Below are positions 15,737-23,600 of a stretch of DNA of 35,047 nt, piece after piece. This DNA is from a virus, in the IMG/VR virus record IMGVR_UViG_3300027833_000127, positions 1 through 35,047 of that record. One strand, given 5' to 3'. The notes beneath the pieces were generated by a model. The model was not told where the DNA came from. It made no database searches and saw only the letters and a list, made by a program, of their open reading frames with translations. Position 1 is the stretch's first letter. Each line of letters starts with the position of its first letter. The position numbers were made by a program, and so were the translations under genes.

Positions 15737-17148
15737 TGCAGCATTTTTATGACGGACAAGTAAGAAGATATATTACTCAGATGATGAGAATACTTGCAAA
15801 CTTTCCTGTTCAAGACGGTAAGGGTGTGCAAAAGGATGTGCCAGTAACTTACGGTGATCTAACTCGACAAGTAGCAAATATCATTAGAGAAAACAGCGAA
15901 AACAAATTACCTAGTGCGCCTCGCATTGCTGTTTATTTAACTGGTCTCGAATTAGACAAGGATAGGCTAACAGACGCAACATACACACGCAAAACTAATA
16001 TTAGGGAACGTGCGTATGATGACGAAAATGAAGAATACTTAAATACTCAAGGTAAAAATTATACAGTAGAACGTTTAATACCAACTCCGTATATGATGCG
16101 TATTAACGCAGATATATGGACATCAAACACAGATCAAAAGTTACAAATATTAGAACAGATACTTGTGTTATTTAATCCTAGTTTAGAAATGCAAACTACA
16201 GATAACTTTGTTGACTGGACTAGTATTACAGTTGTAAATTTAGAGAATGTACAATGGTCGAATAGAAGTGTACCAGTTGGAGTTGACAGCGAAATTGACA
16301 TTTCTACTCTTACATTTAGTGTTCCAATTTATATTAGTCCACCTACTAAAGTGCGTAAAATGGGAGTTATTACTAATATTATTACAAGTATGTTCGATGA
16401 AGATCGCGGAACAATTGAAGACGGAGTTACTATTCCACAATTAAATCAATATGACGATGTTGCAAGAGCAGGTGTAACAAGCAACAAATTTGGTAATAAA
16501 GCTACTTCGCTTGTTGCAGAACAAATGGCAAATGTTAATTATAATAAGTACGGAGTATATGTAGATATTGATTCGATACAATTATATTCAAACGGTATTG
16601 TTGGCAACAAAAATTGGAGAGAAGTGTTTGAAGCACTTCCTGGTATATATGCTGCTGATGTTAGTCGTATATACCTTACAAGTACTGATAACGATAGTAC
16701 TGTAACAGGAACATTTACGTTAAGTCCATTTGACGAAACTAAAATATTATTAAATTGGGATACTGATAGTTTTCCAAGCGATACTGTAATAGATGGACGG
16801 ACTAGTATTGATTACATTATTAATCCACTTAGTTTTAACCCATCAAGTATTAAAGTATCCGGGTTAAGATTATTACTACTGGAAAACTTAGGCGATAGTA
16901 CTGCAACTAATATACCAGTTGCTTGGCAAAATGCAAACGGCAGTGGAATTGTAGCAAGTGCAAATGACATTATAGAATGGGATGGTTCTAAATGGAATAT
17001 TGTATTTGATGCAAACGGTACAACTGACGTTACGTATACTACAAATCTAAATACAAGTGTACAATATAGATTTAGTAATAATGAATGGCTAAAATCAGTT
17101 GACGGTGATTATCCAGTTGGGTCATGGAGAATCAATCTCGGAGGCTAA
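15736..17148 (+). CDS. 15: Proximal tail sheath stabiliser/tail terminator (T4 gp15-like), 470 aa
   Basis: gp15 caps the tail tube and sheath and connects them to the neck. The N-terminus (MQHFYDGQVRRYITQMMRIL) parallels T4 gp15 (YFYNSSFRRYATLM). The central region follows the family: PRIAVYLTGLELD near 62-74, then TPYMMRINADIWTSNTDQKL near 117-136, QILEQILVLFNP and TFSVPIYISPPTKVRKMGVI near 195-214. T4 gp15 has 272 residues, so about 200 extra residues at the C-terminus form an unrelated beta-rich extension ending in a WRINLGG tail. The ATG overlaps the gp14 stop (TAATG), so translation is probably coupled. The C-terminal extension is followed at once by the Nudix gene. Confidence 0.85.
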   Translation: MQHFYDGQVRRYITQMMRILANFPVQDGKGVQKDVPVTYGDLTRQVANIIRENSENKLPSAPRIAVYLTGLELDKDRLTDATYTRKTNIRERAYDDENEEYLNTQGKNYTVERLIPTPYMMRINADIWTSNTDQKLQILEQILVLFNPSLEMQTTDNFVDWTSITVVNLENVQWSNRSVPVGVDSEIDISTLTFSVPIYISPPTKVRKMGVITNIITSMFDEDRGTIEDGVTIPQLNQYDDVARAGVTSNKFGNKATSLVAEQMANVNYNKYGVYVDIDSIQLYSNGIVGNKNWREVFEALPGIYAADVSRIYLTSTDNDSTVTGTFTLSPFDETKILLNWDTDSFPSDTVIDGRTSIDYIINPLSFNPSSIKVSGLRLLLLENLGDSTATNIPVAWQNANGSGIVASANDIIEWDGSKWNIVFDANGTTDVTYTTNLNTSVQYRFSNNEWLKSVDGDYPVGSWRINLGG

Positions 17149-17156
17149 TTATATGT

Positions 17157-17597
17157 ATGAACAATATGATTACTTGCAGCGGTGCCCTGTTTTACACGCT
17201 AGATACAAATAGATTTTTATTTCTCCACCGTGCTCAAGGCAAGCGTAATAATTTGTGGGGTCTTGTCGGTGGCACTAATGAAGGCACCGAAACACCTTGG
17301 GAAGGATTACAACGAGAAATTGAGGAAGAAATTGGCTTTATTCCTGAAATTAAAAAGACACTTCCTTTAGAAAGTTTTATTTCACCTGATAGTAGATTTT
17401 ACTTCCATACATACCTGTGTGTAGTTTCTAGTGAATTTATTCCTCAACTTAATATAGAGCATGATGGATATGCATGGTGTAGTTTTACTAAATGGCCAAA
17501 GCCTCTGCATCACGGATTACGCAATACACTTCAAAGTAAAGTTAATCTAACTAAGTTAGATACTGTTTTTCAAACAATTAATTTACTTGACAAATAA
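17157..17597 (+). CDS. Nudix hydrolase, 146 aa
   Basis: A complete Nudix box, G-x5-E-x7-REUxEExGU, runs from G39 to F61 (GGTNEGTETPWEGLQREIEE and onward), with all acidic metal ligands (E54, E57, E58) present. Nudix enzymes cleave nucleoside diphosphates linked to another moiety. Candidates here are damaged dNTPs, nucleotide sugars, ADP-heptose-like donors or NAD. Residues 62-146 form the usual beta/alpha remainder. A start further upstream (17124) would lie inside gp15; I take the ATG at 17157, 12 bases after GGAGG. The GGAGG lies within the gp15 3' end, so it may be expressed with late gp15 mRNA. The hldE promoter's -35 box lies within its final codons. Neighbouring ADP-heptose genes suggest sugar-nucleotide turnover, but specificity is not readable. 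Confidence 0.9.
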   Translation: MNNMITCSGALFYTLDTNRFLFLHRAQGKRNNLWGLVGGTNEGTETPWEGLQREIEEEIGFIPEIKKTLPLESFISPDSRFYFHTYLCVVSSEFIPQLNIEHDGYAWCSFTKWPKPLHHGLRNTLQSKVNLTKLDTVFQTINLLDK

Positions 17598-17615
17598 CCT
17601 AAAAGATAGTATAAT
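17587..17615 (+). promoter_or_regulatory. Consensus sigma70-type promoter of the heptose cassette
   Basis: TTGACA (17587-17592), 17-base spacer, TATAAT (17610-17615), all exact. Only six bases follow before the hldE ATG, so transcription is expected to begin at or next to the A of AUG. No Shine-Dalgarno fits in that gap. Confidence 0.85.
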
Positions 17616-17621
17616 ATAAAG

Positions 17622-18761
17622 ATGAAAGTATTAGTTTTCGGCGATGTAATAATCGACAAATATATCTATGGCACTTCAGACCGTTTAAGTCCCGAAGCAC
17701 CTGTGCCTGTAGTTAAATACCAACGTGAAGTTGAAACATTAGGCGGTGCCGGGCTTGTTTACGAAAATTTAAAAAGCTTAGGTGTTGATGTAACACTACT
17801 TCAAACTGAACAACCTAGTAGTATTAAAACTCGAGTGATTTGTGACGGACATTATGTCACACGCATTGACGATGATAAACATGCAAACAGTGCCGCAGTA
17901 TTAGCTAATGTATTACGCAGTGATTTTTCTCAATGGGATTATGTAATACTAAGTGATTACAACAAAGGCGTACTTGACGAATCTCTTAAAATTATCGAAC
18001 ACATTAATAAATTTAATTGTAAGATTATTGTAGATCCTAAAGAACATGCAAATCAGTATAAGGGCGCATGGTTAATAAAACCTAACAACAGCGAATTTAC
18101 TAAGTTTGGATTTAACGATTGGCAAGGTAATATTATTACAACCAACGCAGGCGGCAATGTAAATGCTACTATCGACAACATTGAATATATTATTCCTGTA
18201 GATCAAGTTGAGGTCAGCGATGTTACTGGTGCGGGCGATTGTTTTTTAGCAGCATTTGTATATGCTCTTACAAAAGAATACACTTATGAAAAATGTTTAC
18301 AACTAGCAGTAAAAGGTTCTACTGAAGCTGTTACGCATGTAGGCACATACACGCTTGCTGTAAGCGATTTAGAAGATTGTATAGTATTTACTAACGGAGT
18401 GTTTGATATACTACACAAGGGTCATTTTGAGCTCTTAGCAGAAGCAAAAACACTTGGAGAGAAACTAATTGTAGGTATTAATAGCGATGCAAGTGTCAAA
18501 CGTCTTAAAGGCGAAAGACGGCCTATCAACAATCAAATAAAACGTATTAGTCAATTAGAAATACTGCCGTGGGTAGACGAAGTAATTGTATTTGACGAAG
18601 ATACTCCATACGAATTAATTAAAAAATTAAAGCCGCATGTAATTGTAAACGGCGGTGATTATACAATAGAACAAGTTGTAGGACATGACTTAACTGATGT
18701 ACATTTAGTACAAACTGTAGAAGGTTATTCAACAACAAGCATTATAGAGGCAAGCAAATGA
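17622..18761 (+). CDS. hldE: Bifunctional heptose-7-phosphate kinase / heptose-1-phosphate adenylyltransferase (HldE-like), compact, 379 aa
   Basis: HldE phosphorylates D-glycero-beta-D-manno-heptose 7-phosphate at C1 and, after removal of the 7-phosphate, adenylates the product to ADP-heptose. Domain 1 (residues about 1-245) is a PfkB/ribokinase-type kinase: GDVIIDKYIYG near 7-17, GGAG at 41-44, and the catalytic anion-hole motif DVTGAGDCF with GAGD at 203-206. Domain 2 (about 252-379) is a nucleotidyltransferase with TNGVFDILHKGH (HxGH at 265-268), then VGINSDASVKRLKGERRPIN and VEGYSTTSIIE. E. coli HldE is 477 aa; the kinase half here lacks about 65-70 residues, yet key motifs remain. The ATG lies six bases after TATAAT, predicting a leaderless mRNA. 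The stop overlaps the hldD start (ATGA). Confidence 0.93.
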   Translation: MKVLVFGDVIIDKYIYGTSDRLSPEAPVPVVKYQREVETLGGAGLVYENLKSLGVDVTLLQTEQPSSIKTRVICDGHYVTRIDDDKHANSAAVLANVLRSDFSQWDYVILSDYNKGVLDESLKIIEHINKFNCKIIVDPKEHANQYKGAWLIKPNNSEFTKFGFNDWQGNIITTNAGGNVNATIDNIEYIIPVDQVEVSDVTGAGDCFLAAFVYALTKEYTYEKCLQLAVKGSTEAVTHVGTYTLAVSDLEDCIVFTNGVFDILHKGHFELLAEAKTLGEKLIVGINSDASVKRLKGERRPINNQIKRISQLEILPWVDEVIVFDEDTPYELIKKLKPHVIVNGGDYTIEQVVGHDLTDVHLVQTVEGYSTTSIIEASK

Positions 18762-19576
18762 AAGTATTAGTTACAGGAAACGAAGGATTTATTGGCAAGA
18801 ATGTTGCAAGCTATTTGCAACAACAAGGGCACGAAGTAGAAGGTTGGGAATGGGAGCCAGGTGTGCTTCCGCATACTGAAGGATACGATTGGTGTATACA
18901 CTTAGGTGCTATTAGTTCAACTACATACACTGATGTAAATCAGATACTAGAACAGAATTTTGAGTTTAGTGTTAGGTTGGCACAAATATGCGAAAACTTT
19001 GGTACTAATTTTCAATATGCATCTAGTGCAAGTGTGTATGGGCCTACAGAGCATTTTACTGAAGATGGTCCATTACTTCCACAAAGTCCATATGCATGGT
19101 CAAAGTATATGTTTGACAGATTTATAAATCAATACATAAACGAATTTCAAATTAAAATACAAGGGTTTAGATATTTTAATGTATACGGCGAAGGAGAAGA
19201 ACACAAAGGTGATCAAGCAAGTCCGTATACTAAATTTGCATATCAAGCTAAGGACAACGGTGTAATTAAGTTATTTGAAGATAGTAATAATTATCTTAGA
19301 GATTTTGTATGTGTAGACGATATATGTAGACTACATGAAAAAATGTTTGATGTAGATCAATCGGGCATCTTTAATGTAGGCACAGGGCGTCCAGTAAGTT
19401 TTGAAACAGTAGCGCAATCTATTGTTAACAAACACGGAGGTTGCATTGAATACATACCAATGCCAGAAAATATAAAGTCACAATACCAAAAATACACTTG
19501 TGCAGATTTAACTAATTTAAATAGTGTAGTAGATATGCAGTGGTTAAACATAGAGGATTATATTAATGGAAAATGA
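18758..19576 (+). CDS. hldD: ADP-L-glycero-D-manno-heptose 6-epimerase (HldD-like), 272 aa
   Basis: Extended short-chain dehydrogenase that epimerises ADP-D,D-heptose to ADP-L,D-heptose. It shows the NAD(P)-binding loop TGNEGFIG (6-13), HLGAISSTT (48-56, as in HldD), the catalytic S/Y/K set with SSASVYG near 89-95 and YAWSK at 112-116, and the HldD-specific tail: RYFNVYGEGEEHKGDQAS, NYLRDFVCVDD, GIFNVGTGR and finally IEYIPMPENIKSQYQKYTCA followed by DLTNL. The last segment closely matches E. coli HldD (IEYIPFPDKLKGRYQ.FTQADLTNL), so I prefer HldD over a generic UDP-sugar epimerase. It is about 40 residues shorter than E. coli HldD (310). Its ATG overlaps the hldE stop, and its end overlaps the cupin gene by 11 bases. 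Confidence 0.92.
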   Translation: MKVLVTGNEGFIGKNVASYLQQQGHEVEGWEWEPGVLPHTEGYDWCIHLGAISSTTYTDVNQILEQNFEFSVRLAQICENFGTNFQYASSASVYGPTEHFTEDGPLLPQSPYAWSKYMFDRFINQYINEFQIKIQGFRYFNVYGEGEEHKGDQASPYTKFAYQAKDNGVIKLFEDSNNYLRDFVCVDDICRLHEKMFDVDQSGIFNVGTGRPVSFETVAQSIVNKHGGCIEYIPMPENIKSQYQKYTCADLTNLNSVVDMQWLNIEDYINGK

Positions 19577-19964
19577 ACCAACTAGACTAAACGGAGTTGT
19601 ACCTAAAGGATGGGGCTACGAATTAATTTGGGCATCGAATGACAAATATTGTGGGAAGATTATGTTCTTTGAAAAAGAAGGCGCACAATTTAGTATGCAT
19701 TTTCATCGCGAAAAAGATGAAACTTGGTTTGTTAATACTGGTAAATTTAAAGTACAATGGATTGATACTAAAACTGCTGTACTTTACGAAAACGAACTAA
19801 AGGAAGGCGATGTATGGCATAATCCGCCATTACAACCGCATAGATTAATTTGTTTACAAGCTGGTTCAAGTATTACTGAAGTTAGTACAGCAGACAGTGT
19901 AGAGGACAATTATCGAGTTGCGCCCGGCGATAGTCAAAGAGCAGAAACAATTAAAGATGTCTAG
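19566..19964 (+). CDS. Single-domain cupin, sugar-isomerase-like, 132 aa
   Basis: The metal-binding cupin motif is visible as MHFHREKDETWFVNTGKFKV (H45, H47, E51) with the second motif GDVWHNPPLQPHRL near 89-102. The opening KGWGYELIWAS resembles the C-terminal cupin of type II mannose-6-phosphate isomerase/guanylyltransferases (WG.Y..I). Single-domain relatives occur in sugar clusters. It lies inside the heptose cassette, where the pathway would need GmhA (sedoheptulose-7-phosphate isomerase), which is otherwise absent. GmhA is a SIS-fold protein and not a cupin, so a replacement role is only a guess. Other options are another sugar-phosphate isomerase or a regulatory binding protein. The start follows GAGG within the hldD 3' end. 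Confidence 0.85.
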   Translation: MENEPTRLNGVVPKGWGYELIWASNDKYCGKIMFFEKEGAQFSMHFHREKDETWFVNTGKFKVQWIDTKTAVLYENELKEGDVWHNPPLQPHRLICLQAGSSITEVSTADSVEDNYRVAPGDSQRAETIKDV

Positions 19965-20616
19965 TGTCTATCAATGGGGAAACCCTACAAATAATGAATA
20001 CACTCATTCTAAACCGCAATATGATCCTGTGCAAAAGTCTGAATATATTGCTCCTAGATGTGTAATTGGTTTAGATAGAGACGGCGTATTAAATATCGAT
20101 CGAGGAACTTATACGTGGAAAATTGAAGACTTTGTTCCTATTGAAAATAGTTTAGAAGCAGTTAGTCGACTACGGCAATTAGGACATAAGATAGCAATTA
20201 TTACAAATCAAGGTGGCATCGAAAAAGGACAATTTACAGAAAGAGATGTTGAAATGTTACATCAACACATGCTCGATCTGTTAGGCAATGCAGGATGTCC
20301 TAGTATCGATGCTATCTATTATAGTGCAAGTAGTAGAAAAACTGACGAGTGGGCAAAGCCTAATATAGGTATGTTTAAACTCTGTGAAAGAGAATATCCC
20401 CATATAAAATTCTCTAAAGGATTTTACGTAGGCGACAAAATAACCGATCTCAAAGCTGCAATAAAAATAGGTGCAAAGCCTGTGTTAGTTCGTACAGGGT
20501 ATGGTATAGAGACCGAGAAAGAACTTAAAAAGTTTACCTATCGCGATATAAAGAAAAAGGTCATCGTATTTGATGACCTTAATTCATTTGTTGATTGGAT
20601 AGAAGTGCAGTATTAA
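19957..20616 (+). CDS. gmhB: Heptose-1,7-bisphosphate phosphatase-like HAD enzyme (GmhB-like), 219 aa
   Basis: HAD-family phosphatase of the histidinol-phosphatase/GmhB group. It removes the 7-phosphate between the two HldE steps. The catalytic DxD motif is VIGLDRDGVLN (D40, D42); motif II is AIITNQGGI with Thr near 85, as in GmhB; motif III is KP near 141 (WAKPNIGMF); and motif IV is YVGDKITDLKAA with GD..TD. The zinc-binding Cys/His loop of E. coli GmhB is not evident. An N-terminal extension of about 33 residues (MSSVYQWGNPTNNEYTH) is unlike typical GmhB (191 aa). I start at the ATG overlapping the cupin stop; a TTG start further upstream is not needed. The 3' end overlaps the converging 2142-aa gene by four bases and contains a terminator acting on the opposite strand. 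Confidence 0.88.
   Translation: MSSVYQWGNPTNNEYTHSKPQYDPVQKSEYIAPRCVIGLDRDGVLNIDRGTYTWKIEDFVPIENSLEAVSRLRQLGHKIAIITNQGGIEKGQFTERDVEMLHQHMLDLLGNAGCPSIDAIYYSASSRKTDEWAKPNIGMFKLCEREYPHIKFSKGFYVGDKITDLKAAIKIGAKPVLVRTGYGIETEKELKKFTYRDIKKKVIVFDDLNSFVDWIEVQY
20551..20580 (-). terminator. Intrinsic terminator for the minus-strand tail gene, inside gmhB
   Basis: On the minus strand AAGGUCAUC (20580-20572) pairs with GAUGACCUU (20565-20557) around AAAUAC, followed by UUUCUUU. It lies 33 bases after the stop of the 2142-aa gene, embedded in the sense codons of gmhB. On the plus strand it lacks a U-tract. Confidence 0.8.
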
Positions 20617-23600
20617 GCCTGCGCTTCGCCCCAGTTAAGAATGACATTTGCAGGTGTAGCATTTCCTGCTGCTTTATATACATTAATAGCTAGTACATCA
20701 GGTCCATTTGGATAAGTACCTCTACCGCCTAACGGAGTATTAGTAAGCTCTTTTAGCTGACTAAAGTCTACAGTTGCACGTTCACCTGGATTAGCAATAA
20801 ACGAAAATACTGTTTCGCCCGGTTGTGCAAATGCCGGTTGTTCAAATACAGCTCCAACTGTGCCACTACCCTGTGTAAGCGTACCAGAGTACGAAGTATT
20901 AAATGATATTACATAGTACGTAGTTCCAGCAAATACTTCTAATTCAATTTTACTTATAGCCGAACTAGCTGGAAAACTAGGATTTGTAGTTGCAGGATCA
21001 ACTGCGGTGCCTATTGCTACAGCAGCAGCTTCAACACTTGCTTGTGTAAAGCGTCCAAAGTTTCTATTAGATAAGTCGCCGCCTCTGCCGAATGTAAAAG
21101 TAGTGCCTGTGTTACTATAGCCATTAAGACGTTGTGATAAATTAACTCGAACTTCCTGCATACCGCCATACGGATAAGGTGATGTTATGCTTGTTACAAT
21201 TGTGTTGCTTCGTACACCCGTTCCTGATACAGTATCACCTGACGCAATGCCTACTCCATCTGGTCCTACTCCATTTGCACCGTCATACCTCATATATAAA
21301 AAACTTCGGTTGCTGTAGTTCCGGTCGCTACTAACAGCAGTACCACTCAATGTTCCTTGTGCAGTAATTGTTGCAGTTGTAGCTGTAGTACCGGTTGTCC
21401 AGGTAATGCCTGCTCCAGCTGCAATCTGTGCAAAACTAGGCTGTCCACCTTGGGCAACACCTGCTAGTCCTGACCATTTTACAGAATTAGGATCTAATGG
21501 ATAGTTTTGTGGATTTAGCACGCCTTCTACAACAATGCCGCCAGTGATAGCATTAGTTCCGTCTGTGCCGTCTGATGTAATTTCAAGACTTTGTAGCAGT
21601 AATTGTGCTCTGTTTAATAGTTCTCTTTCGCCTAAGTCGCCAATAATAGCATTTGATACACTCGGTGATAGTCTAATCATAAATGCAGTTTGTTTTGTAA
21701 TGGTAACATCGACGCCTGTTTCTGCGTATGAGAAAATATAACCTCTATCTTCATCAAAGCCACCGTCTGTAATAAACGCACTACCCCAGTGACTAATCAA
21801 CGGAGTAATAGTTTGAGATATTAATATTACCCCTGTCCTATCAGTATGTGCAGAAGCAGCACTAGCATTATAATTTCTTGTTGCGCCTGCTTGGAAGTTT
21901 GTAAATGTTGCGCCTCTAGTTACTCCAGTTAGTGTATTAGTAGTTTTGTCATTACCGGTAAATGTTATAATCTCGTTGTCAATATAAATTGTGCCATAAT
22001 CTGGAAAGAAACTACTATCAATTAATGGAATAGTAACTTGTGCATCAGTTAATGCTTCACTAAGTTTGCCACTTGGTCCTTCGTTAGTAACTTCATAACG
22101 AACAGGTAAGTTACCTGATCTCATAAACGCTTCTGTGTTTACGTTTGAGTTACGCATTCTATGTGCAAATATAAAGTTACCATCTGATCCACGTAGCATA
22201 AAGTCAATAAAGCCTGCACCATACCAACTGTACTGAATACCGATCATTTGCATTTTAGCAATGTCAATATCGTAACCACTTGGTCCAGTTCCGTCTAATC
22301 TGTCTAAGTTAAAATCACGCTGCTTAGTCTTTTTGTCAACAATCAAGTTAGCTTTTGCACCGACAATATCTACTACGCCACGCCAATCAGGCGTAACAGT
22401 AATTTCTGTGTGATTATTAACATGTGATACAACATGTGTCATACCTTTGATAACAATTCTATCGCCAGCTTTTAACTGATCTAAGAAACGAGTGTTTGTT
22501 CCTGTTATTAAATTGTTGTCTACTTCTATAGCAATTGTGCCTGCAAGTTGTCTTGTACCTGTACGCTGTACTACACTAACCGTTGTGCCGTCGAACTCCC
22601 AGAAAATACCGTTTTGATCATCAAATATGCCCGAGCGTACTGTAGCACCGTGCCAGGAGACAACACTCATTTGTGATCCAAAGCCTAGTACAGCCGTTGT
22701 TGCGCCTAGTCTACGCTGTGCTCTTACTGTAAATGTGCGCTCATCAATTACACCTTCTACTGTGTAATCAAACTTAGGCGGCACAGCAGTATCGTTACCG
22801 CTATTAAAGCCAGGAGTTTCTACACCTAGCAATCTAATTACTCCGCCTGCTTGTACTCCGTGATCATTATCATCTGTTTCAATTGTAATTAATGATCCTA
22901 CTTCTACTCCATCTGAAGTTATACTGCGGATATCATAACTTGGTGCAAACAATGCACCAGTTGTATACATAATACCTTTACCTGACTGATATCTAATATA
23001 CTTTTTACTTTGACGTATTGCTTGCGCACCATGCTGTGGGCCGCCTGTGCCTAATTGTACGCCACCGTCAAACGGTCTGTGTACAAAGAAACTGTCTGGC
23101 CTTGGATAAACTGTTAATTGGATACTAGCTGATGAAGTATCGATGTTTCCAGCCGATCTAGCTAGATATTGTACTTTATTTACAGCAGGAATATTAGTAG
23201 CAAGGAATGACCCTGCTGCTAAATTGTGATTATTACTGCCGTCATCAGTGTTTACTATTGTAATAAAGGTATTACCTGGAATTAATCCGTGGGCATTTTC
23301 AAATGTAACTTCTAACGTCGGCAGTGCTTCATATGTAATTTCGTCATCTATAGAAATTATTCCTGTAGTAGCCTCAGTCATTATTACAGTTGATATTAAA
23401 TCAAAGTTACTTCCGTATGTTGCTTCTTGGTATGTGTAGGTTAGCGAAGTTATATCACCGCCCGCACCTACTGTAGCAACAGTTACTAGAATATCATTAA
23501 TTGTTGATGCGCCGTCAAAATCCGTTCCTGATAAAATAATACGGTCGCCAATTTTATATCCAGTACCTGCTGCTGATGTACTAATTGTACTATATGCTGC

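Noticed and set aside
19566-19964. Calling the cupin a GmhA replacement
   Set aside because: GmhA is a SIS-fold isomerase and the cupin shows no GmhA motif. Position in the cassette alone is not enough.
17157-20616. Heptose cassette as host DNA or a chimeric assembly
   Set aside because: The genes are tightly packed between phage gp15 and a phage fibre gene, overlap the fibre gene at its stop, have similar AT-rich composition and share a terminator-bearing 3' end.
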